64,000 nt of DNA, from contig CAUEEP010000911.1 in the NCBI GenBank assembly GCA_958450365.1, forward strand, positions 496,001-560,000, written 5' to 3'. Of the stretch, positions 45,174 to 57,400 are shown in pieces. Below the pieces are notes generated by a model, which was not told the origin of the DNA, made no database searches, and saw nothing but the letters and a program-made list of their open reading frames with translations. Numbering within the stretch: position 1 is the stretch's first letter; every line of letters begins with the position of its first letter. The position numbers and the translations under genes are program-made. The stretch comes from Mesorhabditis belari. Its lineage: Eukaryota > Nematoda > Chromadorea > Rhabditida > Rhabditidae.

Positions 45174-45887
45174 TAATTCTCTTTTTCGGTCTAAAGTCAA
45201 CTTTTGCGCCACAACTTGAGATCGTTGCCAAGCAAATGAATTGTTCTACAGCACTCCCATGAGGGCAAGTGTCATTTCTGAAAATTGAATATAACAATTG
45301 GATTTTTGGCAAAGAAAAACTAACTTTTTGGAATCCTTTTCAATGTTTCTAATCATTCAACCAAGAAATTTGATTGATTATTTGATTGTCAAAAATATGG
45401 ATCATATTGTTGCCCGGACGAAACTCAACCGCGATCAAATCTGGGATGCTCGAGAAATAAATATGGTGAAATCTCGTTATTTTATAAACATTAACTTGTC
45501 ATATCAAGTAACGGAATATCAATATCGCCTCTTGTTCCGGCCACGGTTAACTTTGAACTCATGTTTTTAGGCTTCACCAAGAGTTTTCGCTTTGTCGATC
45601 GCTTTTCTTTTGCCTCGGTCCCTCCGTTCACAGGATTTGCGTCTTGAACTGAAAGTTTGTGGGTTCATTGATGCTGATTAATGATTAATAAACCAACCCT
45701 GACCTTTGAATTCTTTTTCATCGTTTCGAAGCATTCGACCAAGAATATGGTGATCAATTTAATAGGCAGAAGATCCTACAAATTTTGGGCTGTTCAAAGC
45801 TTCCCCATAGTTTTCCGCCAGCAATTTTCCGTTGCAAGTGTTGGCTTTGGTTGAAAAGTTGCTTTTTTCTCTCAAAATTGACCTAAC

Positions 45888-46047
45888 CCATCACTTTTAG
45901 CATTTTAACAAATCTTTTAAAACAAAAACAAGCTTTTACTATTGAAAATGCTGAAGTTGACCCATTGCATCGATCTGCTCCTTGCCAAGAATAATACTTT
46001 TTATTTACAGGTAGAAAGGCGCGATTCAAGATGCCAATGATGACCTC
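45888..46047 (+). pseudogene. F-box promoter and start fragment (duplicate of 34680-34855)
   Basis: Same content and same break as 34680-34855, with a further internal deletion between TTTTAAAACAAAAACAAGC and the rest of the flank. Confidence 0.6.
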
Positions 46048-46975
46048 AGCAAAATCATTCTTCAAAACGAACAAATACTCGAACGGACCAAAAATTTTGC
46101 ATAATTTAGCAGTTGGTGAGCCCGGGCCCTGATCTCAAAGCGTTGCCGCTCAACTCTGAGACGCAGGGCAGCAAACTTGTTTTGACACATCTCAAACTTC
46201 CAACATTAAAGTATGAAGGCCACCTTGGGTTCGTCTTATTTCGCTTCTTTACTCTTAACAAATACTGAAGTCTAGTCGTATGAAGGTTAACTTCTCGAAA
46301 TCATGAGAAAGTCATCTAAATTTCAGTTTCCTTTTTTTTCTACTTTTTTTACTTGTTTGGATACTATTGTTCGAACTCCAAATTCGTTGTTGACGGAATG
46401 GATTGACTCAATCTTGTTTAGAGACTTGATTGGTTGTTCGATCGACACCTCAGATCCCAAGTTTGTTCATTTACGAACCTTTTTAGGCATTGATTAACGC
46501 ATCTGTCAGAAACTACCAAACGAGTGTATCGGTTTCAGTGTTGTTTGTTGTGTTTGTGTTTGTTAACTTAAAGTGTTTGTTTGTAACGAGTGTTTGTTGT
46601 TAAGCAATTCTTCATTTTGTAGTGAGTTGTTCTTAGTGAATCGCTTTTATGTTGCCTGGATGCGGCAATTTATGCTGATCACGTACTTTGCTCTCCGACA
46701 AACGACAAACGCTTTCTGACACACTGATTTCTTTGATTTTTGCGGGGTGATTGGGCAATTTTGAGGTAGCATTGCACAAGTGATTAGAGTATTGTGGTCT
46801 CGCAAATGTTTCAGTGAAGCCAGGCTTTTGTTTCGCAAATTTAACCTTAAAGTCGGGTCCACCAATTGCTAAATTCAGCAAAATTTTAGGTTCGTTCGAG
46901 TATTTGTTCGTGTTGGCGAATGATTTTGCTGAGGTCGGCAGCTGCAAGAGAGTCGGTTTCTTTCAACACTTTGTA

Positions 46976-48228
46976 TTAGGTTGGTGCAAAAGAAATTTCG
47001 GTCGATATAAAATGTTCTTATTTTTTTAATCTGAAGAGCTTATTTGATGTTCTTTTGTGCATTTGTACTCTTGGATATTTACTTTATTTTCGCATTTTTT
47101 CAAAGTCAGAGCTTTCACTTTTTAATTGATTTTTGCTTTAGATCATGGTGGATCAAAAGTATGTTCTGCGCACGTGTCTTCTCTATGACTTCAAAATGGG
47201 CAAAAACGCTGCTGATTCACATCGTGATCTCTGTTCCGCCTTTGGAGAACAGGTTATCACCGAAAGATCATGCCAGCTCTGGTTTGCCCAATTCCGAGAT
47301 GGTAATGAATCCCTTGAAGACGAATCGCATGGACATCGTGCCACAGCCATCGACAACAATGAATTGGAACAATTAATTGAAGCTGATCCAATGCAAACAA
47401 CACGAGAACTTGCCAAACATCTCCAATTCAGCAAATGTACGCCATTTGGAAATAATTGGAAAGACAAATCGTAATGGACAATGGGTTCCACATCAATTGA
47501 GTGTTGAGAATCTGGGAGCACGCGTTTCGATCAGCCATATCTTGCTCCATAAGTCGAAAAGAAGCCATTTTTTTGAGAATATCTTGACGATGGATGAGAA
47601 GTGGATTCACTTTGATAATACTTCTCGAAAAAGGCAATGGCTGAGCAAAGGTCAAGCGCCAATTCCAACTCCAAAGCCGGATTATCATGGGCGCAAAGTG
47701 ATGTTGTCTTGCTGGTGGAATATCAATGGACTTGTTCATTTTGAATTATTAGAGCCCGGAAAAACAGTCGATTCATCTTATTTTATTCAACAACTCAAGA
47801 AGGTTGACGAAATTTTGCGTGAAAAAGGCCTAAATCCCTCAACTATCAACTTTCTCCGTGATAATGCTCCAGCTCACACGGCAAAAACCTCTTGTAAGGA
47901 ACTAGAGAAGCTAGGATGGAAGGTCTTACCACATGCGCCGTATAGTCCAGACTTAGCACCCTCCGATTTTCACCTTTTCAGAGCGATGCAACATTCCCTT
48001 GAGAATTGCCGGTTTAAGAATGCAAAAGAAGTCGAAAATTGGGTGACCAACTACTTTGCATCACAGAATCAAGCGTTCTTTGAGAAGGGGATCCGCAATC
48101 TGTAGCAACGTTGGAGGGATGTCATAGATAATAATGGTGCTTATTGTTTTAAATAAATTGTTATCTAAAAAAATTTTGGATGACTTTAATGTTTGTAAAA
48201 AAACGAAATTTCATTTGCACCAACCTAG
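46976..48228 (+). mobile_element. Mariner element with TA target duplication
   Basis: Length is 1253 bp. The left end is TTAGGTTGGTGCAA and the right end TTGCACCAACCTAG (last base mismatched), flanked by TA. The empty site CTTTGTAGTAGTCG survives at 668 and 35777. The transposase starts at 47145 (MVDQKYVLRTCLLYDF) and has the paired helix-turn-helix half. All three catalytic Asp residues are present with DD34D spacing (TMDEKWIHFDN, LRDNAPAHTA, YSPDLAPSDFHLF). Two lesions break it: a frameshift near 47430-47450 and a TAG at 48103 shortly before the natural end (readable on to GAYCFK and TAA at about 48156). It is a recent insertion, now non-autonomous. Confidence 0.92.
47145..48156 (+). pseudogene. 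Mariner transposase, frameshifted
   Basis: Frame one covers 47145 to about 47440: the DNA-binding half, with RSCQLWFAQFRDGNESLEDE and QTTRELAKHL. Frame two runs from about 47430 to 48105: NRNGQWVPHQLS, then the catalytic half. The break falls where QFSKCTPF continues as VRHLEIIGKT, so a few bases were lost in the second helix-turn-helix. Both halves otherwise match mariner transposases without gaps. Confidence 0.88.
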
Positions 48229-49303
48229 TAGTAGTCGTTCCAAGCTTCCTCGTAAAGCCATCATTTGGTTTTCGTCCTTGAAAATGCATTAGAAATAAGC
48301 ATTGCTCCTGAAATAACCGACATCCAATCTTTAAAAAGGAAACGGCGGTGGAAATCTTCGATTTTAGCCGCGACGTGGATCTCCAAGGTTGGCCAGAAAA
48401 GTTGGGAAACTTCTGGACGGTACCTAGGCAATAAAATTCCGTCGACCTTAAGATCATTTCGGCAATAAAATTCAGACAACTTTAAACATTTTGACGTTTC
48501 CATAAGAAAAATTACAAAAATTTAGGTTAACTTTCACCCACGTCTTGGTTATTCTAAAGTTCGGCAATTCTAAATTTTAAATAACATTTGGATACCTGAA
48601 AGATAAGGCTCTTTTTAAGCCTTCAAAAAGCTTTAAAAACTGATTACAAAAATGGTTCTAAATCATGGCTTGAAGTCAGGCCAAATTTGTCCTCGTCAAT
48701 TTTTAGTCATCAAAAAACAGAAGAGCAGCCTCTAATAAAAGCAATTTTCTGCATGAAAAATAGACGTGCTTATGCTTGTCATTGTTTGTTTTAACCAGTT
48801 TTGTGATTTGCCTTGAGGTGTTTTGGACAGATTCAAACTTGGCTCTAGGAGCCATCAATGGATCCACCTTTGGAGCAATATACAGTAAACGTTGAAGAAA
48901 TGTGCCCGCTCAGCCCGCGATCATGCCATACCGCGACTATCCGAGTTGTGAATGTTGGCGAAAATTATAATATCTGAATTGTTTACAGTCGAAATCAGCC
49001 TCAAACCAATTTCCCGTTCTAGTGAATCTAAAACGTTCGGTGAAACATGAAAAGTGCAAAAAGCCTGCAAAAAGATCTAAAATGTCAATGCCAATATATA
49101 ATCTACCTTCTCTCTTAATAATAATATAAGTCTGATATTTTATTCAGATGATAAAGTGAAATTCAATAAATAAATCTTAGAGAAATGCACAGCGAGGCAA
49201 AAATGTAGATACAAACTTGGAATTCAACTTGTTAAGGATAAATAAAACCCGACATAGCATGCCGACATAAAATGTAAGGCCAGCAAAACATTACAATAAA
49301 ACA

Positions 49304-50380
49304 TTAATGATCGATCATTTCATCGGGCTTGATGTAAAAGGCGAAAAATTCCTTCAAGTACAACATGTAGATGCAATCTCGCGTCGCATTGATATTTCGT
49401 CGGAAACACAGAGTTTTCATCATGAAAGTTTTCATCGTTGTAACGTCATCGTATCTGCTTCCCCTCCCACGATCGTTTGCCAATGCAATCAATGGTTGAC
49501 GATTTTTCCCGTAGATTTGTTTCATTATTGGATATCCCTTGAGAAGAACAACGATTGTAGCCTTCATATCCTTCATAAAATCGTCGCAAACTGTCACAAC
49601 CGCTCCGGGGTTTTTGCTCGGAATTCCGTGGCTAACAATCCTTAGAATGGCTGCAACGATGAGATTTCGGTCGTGATTACAACTGATTACAACATATTTG
49701 ATGTGGGTCTTCATAAAAGCATTGTAGTAAAAGTGAAATTCATCATCATCTCGACAAAAAAATTCGGCCATTTTACACTCGTTGAGTTGAGTCTCAATGA
49801 AATGCCCAACAAGATCTTTTATTGATGGAGCTTTTTGAAGGAAGCTCGGAAGATGCGCGTATCCCTTGATCTTCATCGACAAATGAGAAAGCAACTCCAG
49901 GCGCACAGGCGAACAGTCTCCCAAATAGAGTGAATCCACTACCTTCAATTGTTTCAAAAAAGCGGCGTGATTCTTGTCAATTGGGACGTCGTAACGGAAG
50001 TAACGGAAGTCGATTGGGACTTCGTCCATCCAGAATTCATTGCACGATCGAACGTTTTTAATAAAAGGAAAATGACGATTGACATCCAGACTGACCTCAA
50101 GTGACTCCCAATTCAGCTTCTTGAGGTTGATTACTTCAATTCCCTGTGGATCAATTCGGTATGGATCAAACCCAAATTCAATCATATCCACATGATGTCC
50201 AAAAATGATCGACGGCCGACTCGAAATCATCGATTGGAATCCTTTATTGACTTTCACCAATTCAATCACATCTTTTGCGTCCAATTCCTCCAAAACCTCC
50301 AACTTCAGATCGAAGCAAAGACATTCGATTGGAAATGTTGTTATATTCCACATGATCATTGGCATCTTGAATGGCGCCAT
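49304..50380 (-). CDS. F-box-like protein, intact
   Basis: A complete frame of 358 residues, ATG at 50380 five bases after TTTACAG. It has the F-box region FPIECLCFDLKLEVLEELDA and VIELVKVNKGFQSMIS, a middle with SPVRLELLSHLSMKIKGYAH, then LCFRRNINATRDCIYML and KPDEMIDH. It is the third member of the group with 1746-2821 and 36855-37931, but clearly more diverged in its first two thirds. A contrasting, nearly identical 3' third suggests the 3' end has been homogenised. Its 5' flank is shorter and more diverged than usual. Predicted SCF-type adaptor, inferred. Confidence 0.78.
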   Translation of the reverse strand: MAPFKMPMIMWNITTFPIECLCFDLKLEVLEELDAKDVIELVKVNKGFQSMISSRPSIIFGHHVDMIEFGFDPYRIDPQGIEVINLKKLNWESLEVSLDVNRHFPFIKNVRSCNEFWMDEVPIDFRYFRYDVPIDKNHAAFLKQLKVVDSLYLGDCSPVRLELLSHLSMKIKGYAHLPSFLQKAPSIKDLVGHFIETQLNECKMAEFFCRDDDEFHFYYNAFMKTHIKYVVISCNHDRNLIVAAILRIVSHGIPSKNPGAVVTVCDDFMKDMKATIVVLLKGYPIMKQIYGKNRQPLIALANDRGRGSRYDDVTTMKTFMMKTLCFRRNINATRDCIYMLYLKEFFAFYIKPDEMIDH

Positions 50381-51110
50381 TCTACCTGTAAATAAAAAGA
50401 ATTAGTCTTTGTAAGGAGCAGATCAATGCAATGGATCACTTTCAGCATTTTCCATAGTAAAAGCTTGTTTTCTAAAGCGTGAACGATGAATTTCCAATAA
50501 AAGAAATGTTAAAATGCTAAAAGTGATCTATTACACGGGCCTAGTACCGAAAAAATAAAAAACGAAAGAAATCATGTGTTCTAGTTGCATTGAACAAAAA
50601 CCGAAATTTTGGCACGGTATGCTATAAAAATGTTAAAAATGCACAAAAAGACTGAGATCTAGACAAATGAATCAAAAAACTAATATTTTAAACAAGTGAG
50701 GTGCTTTAAGATCGGGTTTAGGACGTAAAATATGCCGGTTTTTTTCAAATTCTAATCATTTTGCATTTAGAAATGGCGTTTAGCTGAAAAAATGGGAAAT
50801 TCTAGAAGTCTAAACATTTTAAAGCTTTGCGAATATGAAATTTGAAGAATGAGAAGATTTCTCCAATTGCTTTAAATATGTAGCTTGTTACTTGAATATC
50901 TTAAGTTCAAGAGGTCACCTTCAAAGGCATGTGCCAGAGGCAGCGCAATTACGCGGCCGCACAAAGAACAACTCGCCAATCATTTTCGTAAGGATTTTTT
51001 GCTTTTGCGATCTACGAAGGCAAAAATGGTGAGGTGAGGTGCTCTTTTCTTTCGGCCCCGTAATCGCTTTCCATCTGGTGCCTTTATTGATCGTAAAAGA
51101 AAAGGGCGCC
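50381..51110. other. F-box 5' flank and distal repeat
   Basis: The upstream sequence has the inverted repeat (TGCAATGGATCACTTTCAGC at 50427, a diverged partner at about 50510-50535), then the distal segment with TTACGCGGCCGCACAAAGAA. There is no gene. Confidence 0.5.
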
Positions 51111-51448
51111 CAGCTCTTCTCACAACATTTGAAAAAATTTCAAGTATTTTCTGGCCACCTTGTCTTGTATACCATGGTTTAACGGCCTTCTTGGACATTG
51201 TGTATGTTATTGATTAAAAAATATAATCTTTGCCAACTCTTCAGACAAATTCAGTCGTGTGTTTATTTCCCTATTTGTCCTTGTTTCTTAACAGACAACC
51301 AAAAAGCTGACATTTATTCTGTTTAGAACGAGTAGATCAAAAATGCTCAATATCTGACGCAATATTATCACCCTTTGGAGCTTGAGCGACCACTTTGTAG
51401 TAGTTCTTGCTAAATTGATAACTTTTAATTCAATCCATTGATCAACTT

Positions 51449-54400
51449 CTACCTAAAGTGCAAGTAATTATACTTCTCCTGATTCTCTTCCATTTCTCTA
51501 TACAATTTCGAGCGAATCTCCGAGAAATTCGGTCTTCCAAAGGGATTTTCATTCCAACAGACATCCATTAATTTTTTTCTAAATCCATCCTTTCATTTCA
51601 TTTTATTCCATTTCATTTAAAATCTTCTTCCCCTCCCTTCCCTTCCTCCCATCCCTTCCCTTCTTCCCATCCCTTCCCTTCTTCCCATTGATCGATCACT
51701 CATCAACCACTCACATCAATTCAGGCGTCTTCTCGGGTTTTTCCATTCGTTTCCCCATTTTTAATTGTGCCAATACTTCTTCTTGTTGTATTAAATGAAA
51801 TGGAGTTTTTCCAAAAGAATACATTTCATAAAGTAAAACACCAAATGACCAACTAAAAATGGGATTCTTTTTAGATAAACCAACTACGACAATTTACACA
51901 TCAGATTTCGTCGAGAATTGTGCATATTCAATGGCTTCAGGAGCCATCCATTTTAATGGTAATTTACCACCACGAGATTTATAAAACATTTCACTACTGA
52001 AACGACATAAGCCAAAATCCGATAGCTGAAAAGAAACTGTTTAAAGTTAATAAAGATAATCCGTGATTAACCTTGGCTGTTTTATTTTTATTTATAAGAA
52101 TATTTCGAGCAGCCACATCTCGATGAACAATGCTTTTATTCGAAAAGAAATCCTGAACTTGGGAATTTATTTGATTGATTTCAATGAATCTGTTGTACCA
52201 AAGCGTCGCTGATTTGCCATGAAATTGGAAGGAAATCATTCAGCTTCAAGATTGATTCCTGAAAGCTTTTAAAAAAAAAACCTAACAGATAAAAAAACCT
52301 AACGGATGTCGTGGTGGATAAGAGGCTTACTGGATAAGAGGTTTGTCTCTGAAAAAGCTATGGGGCTTTTTTTGCGCCGGTTCAATTCCTTTTCAGATTT
52401 GGCTTGTCATGAGTCTCTTCAGTTCGTGAAGCAACGACATCGGTCAAATGGGGTTTTTAAAGTTTAAGAGTTGTTGAATTTAAAGTTCAGGAGTCACAGA
52501 AAAATTATTCACTGAAAACACTCCTAGGGATAATTTTTGACGTTCTTTCTAAAAAACCTGGTTTCAAAACGATTGGAGCACGAAATCTATATGAAAAAGC
52601 GTGTTGAAAAAGTGAACTTTTGACACCCTACTTTGCTGGTCCTAAAATCGGTCAAAAGCTAAAGCAAATCGGAAAATCAACTATGTCATCTGATAGATCT
52701 CGTTTCAAGCTTTCGGAATCACTATAACACTTATCGACTCCAAACTTATAGTTCTCAAATTGGTTTTCCCCCAGTGTTGGGGAAAAATCCGGAACTTGAT
52801 ATATTTTTGTCCAGTACTGCTTAACGGCACTCTTTTTAACGGAAAATTTTTTTGATCCCTTCCATTTTGTTATAGAGAGACTCAACTGTACGTAAAAACT
52901 TAGCCATAAGCAAACTGTCAGTTTTTACCTTATCCAACGCATCTCTGATCAAACTCAACAAATCTCCCAATTCACAAAGTTCGGTCAAAAGCAGTGGGTA
53001 GTTGATATTACTGGAGCATCCAATCAATGATAAAACATGTGGATGATAGTCTAGTTTTTTCATGAAATCAATCTCATCCAAGAACTCTTCTCTGAAAGGC
53101 TATAATAAAAAAACGGACCGAGCCCTGACACAAACCTTTCTTTGCGTGTCGCTGTCTCATGAGTGGTTTTCACGGCCACAAAGTTGCCATCATCTTTAAG
53201 CGCAAAAGCGATCTAAATAGCGTTGGGGAGTTACCGTATTTATTCCAATAGAAGCACATGTGATAACAGAAGCACCTGTGATTCTATTTTACAACCCCTT
53301 CACGAAAATTGCTTCTATTTTTCTATTCTTTAAAGGACAACCGAATAGGTAGCTAGCTAGAAAGAAACCATTTTCAAATATCAGACAGAATTTTAAGATT
53401 AATTTATTCATTCATGTAAGTAAAACAAGAACATTTATTTAACAATATAAAAAAATAGTTTTAAACAAATTTATCAATCATTTAAGTCATCTCGGATAGA
53501 ATTCTCGTTGAGATCACTGACTTCAACGGAGGCATCACTGTCATACAGGGTCCGAGAAAAGTATTGTCGCGTCTCTTTGAACTAACTTTTATGCGATTTA
53601 AAAGTATCCTTTTACGTTTTGTAAAACCTGAATTTTGTCCAGTTTTTTTGTCTCTTTCGAATGGTGCATAGCATGTAATGTGTATTTTCGGAAATTCAAG
53701 CTTACCCTCATCGAGAAGCGATCGCTGTGCTTTTGAAAGCCGGAGAGTCGAAGGCGGCCATCTCGCAAAAGCTCAAAACCAACACCTGAACTGTCCAACG
53801 GCTTGCCAGACAATTGAAAAAGAAAGGACAAGGAGAAGTGGAAGGCCTGGATCGGTGAACACGCCAAACATCCGGAAGCTCATCGAAGAACGAATTGACC
53901 GAAACGACGAGCGAAGCTTAGGAAAAATGGAGGAGCTGAAAATCCCGAATTGGTGGGTTCGCAACATTGTGAAAAACGAGCTGGGACTTCGTAATTATCG
54001 TCTGCGACAAGCCCAGTTTCTTACCGATAATGCAAAATTCAATCGAGTTCAAAAAGCCAAGCGGCTCCTTTGTTTTTTTTAAGACGCGCCGAGGATGTCT
54101 TGTGGTCAGATGAGAAATTCGGTGATCAGCTCTCATCGTGCCTGGCCTGGAAGCCCATTTTGAAACGTCATCTTCAGCCTAAAATAAAACACTTTAACAA
54201 AGTAAAATCTTCGCTTAAAGTGTTAAGCTTTAAACTTTTATCTTATCTTAAAGCAAGAAATTTGATCATCTTCAGATCCATCGGTGTTAATTGTAATCCC
54301 ACAAGTTTTGAACGATTTGGCGATGAGATCCTTATCCAAACTGTCCCATGCATCGACGATTCATTGCAAGTAAACATTAATTCGTGGTGCCTTGAAGTTT

Positions 54401-57400
54401 CCTTCTTCCGTTAGCTCTTGGTCTCCATCATCCAGTCGTCGTAGTAGCCCCGATCCTAGCCTTGAATGGATGATTCCAAACGACGTCCGGTGCTTGAATA
54501 AACTTTGTGCAGCTTCCCGGAACGAGAGCAGAGTCCATTTTGATTGATTTAAGGACCCTCTTTGTTGAATCTGCAACGTGATAGCGGAAACTGTTCCAAA
54601 CGAGCAAACATTTGAAAAATGCAGCGTGTCCGAATGTTTTCTTGAGGAAATCGGCCTTGAGCTCTGTGTTCATTCAAGTCGTTTTCTTCCAGACAAGTTG
54701 ATTTGTTTGTTTTCCGGCTCTGGCTCTCGACCAACTTCGTCGTTTGCTCCTTCTTTCTCTCTGAAGAAATCCTCGTCATCTCCTTGAAGTTCTCGTGGGG
54801 ATCGATATTTCTCGAGAGAACCCGAACGAATTGGCAGTTGCTCGGCCATTGCACTTGAAAATAAACAAATTACTTAGAAGTTAATTTTTTAAAAACAAAA
54901 ACAAAACAAAAAAGAAAAACTTTATTAGGCGTAAAAATCGAGGACTGCAGAGTGGTTTTTGCAAGAAATGGATTATGATTGAAGGCTGTGCTTCTATTGA
55001 AAACTGTGCTTCTATTGAAGGCTGTGCTTCTATTGAAGGCTGTGCTTCTATTGAAGACTGTGCTTCTATTGAAGGCCGTGCTTCATTTTGCGCATTTTGC
55101 ATTTTGCGCGGGATTCACGTCGCGCGCCTTAGACCACTCGGCCACGGTTTCCTCTTATGTTTTTAGTGTATTTTGCAAAATTTCTTTAAAGATGTTATAA
55201 CTTTTTGTAGAGTTAAGCAAATTTGATGATTTTTGTATCAAAATGTTCGTGAGAGTCTCTAGAATAAAAATTATCCCCTCGTTTTTTGTTCTAGAGCCTG
55301 ATTGTCGAGTTACGAGCCCCCAACTGCAGAGTACCACAAAAATTCCCATACAAAATGACCAAAAAACCGCTAAAACTCAATTTAAAAAATTTCTGTCAAA
55401 GGGATTTGAAAAATTCCTTCAGATTCGGAATCAGCACAATTTTTTGCATCTAAAAAAGGTACTCCCGGAAAAATCCGATAGAAAACGCATTTTCGCGCCG
55501 ATGTGTGCCGTGCTTCTATTAGAGTTTGTGCTTCCATTGAAGGCTGTGCTTCTATTAGCTTCAAAATCGAGTGTTTACCTGAATGTTTGGATATATTTTG
55601 ACAACCGGTGGCACTCCTTTCAAATATCCTTTCGAAACAATCGCATAAGCTCCAGCACCAAGTTTTTCGTCATAGATTTGCAGATTTTCCGAGGTGACTT
55701 CCCATAGATCGCCCAGGCTAAATAGAGGATCTGATTACAAGGAAAAAATCCAAATGAGCTATGAACAAGTTAGCCTATTTGTTTAAAGCGTTCTGGCTAG
55801 CTACGCATCACTAACGTCAACTAACGTCAACTAACGTCAACTAAAGTCAACTAACGTTTCAAACATTGTAGCTTGTTGCAAAACTTTGTTGAAAATTTGA
55901 TTTCGAATGTTGACAAGTGGGTCATTCGATTGTTTATTTGATCTGAAATGAAGTTAGTTAATTGTTTTTGGAAAGAAAAATATTACGTAAACAATTGTCG
56001 GCCGTATTGACGACAACGCCACCAATTGAAATAACAGGTGACTGATGCAATGAAAAACACGACGACTCCACCAAAAGAGGCCAGAAGTATGATTTGAAGA
56101 CTGTGAGTTTTGTGGGATATTGTTGTTGTGAAATCCGAAAAAGTCGAGTTGATGAGGGTGATTTTGTTGGGATCAGATGTCGTCATAGTCGATGTGGACG
56201 GTGGATTCGTTTCCGAAATGGTGGTTTCAGGTGTTGTTGAAGCCGCTGTGGAAGTCGGATCTAAACATTTTTGATCATATCTATCATCCATTGGTTCAAA
56301 ATCAAAATAGTTGAGCAATATCGAATAAAAAGACTTTCTCATTATCTATCAATGACCAACATGTGACGGTTGAAGTCGTTTCCACCGTGTCTGAGCATAA
56401 ACCATATTTTTCATTTATTGTGGCATCATCGAGGAAATCCTGCGACGCCTAAAATCGTTTAAGAGTTTGCTTAAAGTTTTCAAGATATAAAAAATCTGCT
56501 AAAAAGCGCTGCCCTCTAAAAGTCGCCCCCCAAAAGTCGGCGCCCTCTAAAAAGCGCCCCGGCTGTTATTAGAGAAACTCCTAAATTCTATTTTACACCA
56601 AAAGTACCATACCTACTACCACGTAAACACAAAGAATCGAGCTTTTCTTTGCTTTTTAAGTATTTTTAATTGTTTATGTCCTTAATAATGTTGTTTTTAT
56701 GTTTAATATTTTTCTATCAGCATTTACTAACTTTTTTATTTTAGGTGACGTCTGCGATCGTAAAGCAAGCTTTGACGCAAAAGTTGAAGTCTTACAATGT
56801 GTCTTTCAAAATCGAAGCGATTGGATACGCAAAGCGGACCGGCAATCGGGAGGCAGGACGTCATTTTTGAGTTGATAAACGACAAATTCGCGAATGGAGA
56901 TCTAAGGAAAACAAATTGGTGACGTCTAACAAGGATCAAAGAAGCTATCTGGTAGTGGAGGCCCACTTCACTCAGCTTCTGCAAGCAAGAATCGACAATA
57001 CTGGCCACGTTGATAGAAGAGGTGGATTTGGAACAATTTGGTTTATGACTCTGATGGCTCGCTCGTAAGCAATGCCTTCTTAGACGATAAAGAGGAAACC
57101 TCATTGGGTAGTGGACGTTCACTTAGCTCCGTCAAGCTCGACAAAGCCGTTTACGAATGGATTGTTTAAAAACGTCAAGAGAAGCTGCGCAGTCAAGAGA
57201 AGCGCGACTGACAATAACGCGTGATAAAGCATTGACGTCTGAAGAAGCTGCGCATCACACGTCTTGCAATAACGTGAGATAAAGCATCGATGCCTCAAGA
57301 AGCAATGACGTCTTAGACGATGAAGAAGAAGTCTGGCAATAACGTGAGATAAGCATTGATGCCTGAAGAAGCAATGGCGTCTTGGACGATGAAGAAGAGG

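Larger units (their letters stand above)
46302..49303. repeat. Third copy of the 1-1745 dispersed repeat, split by a mariner
   Basis: It aligns with 1-1745 and 35108-36854 once the mariner at 46976-48228 is removed. A patch at about 46640-46800 instead resembles the diverged copy at 17960-18120, which is another sign of exchange between copies. Confidence 0.82.

Noticed and set aside
47428..47739. 103-codon minus-strand frame inside the mariner
   Set aside because: It is antisense to the conserved catalytic half of the transposase.
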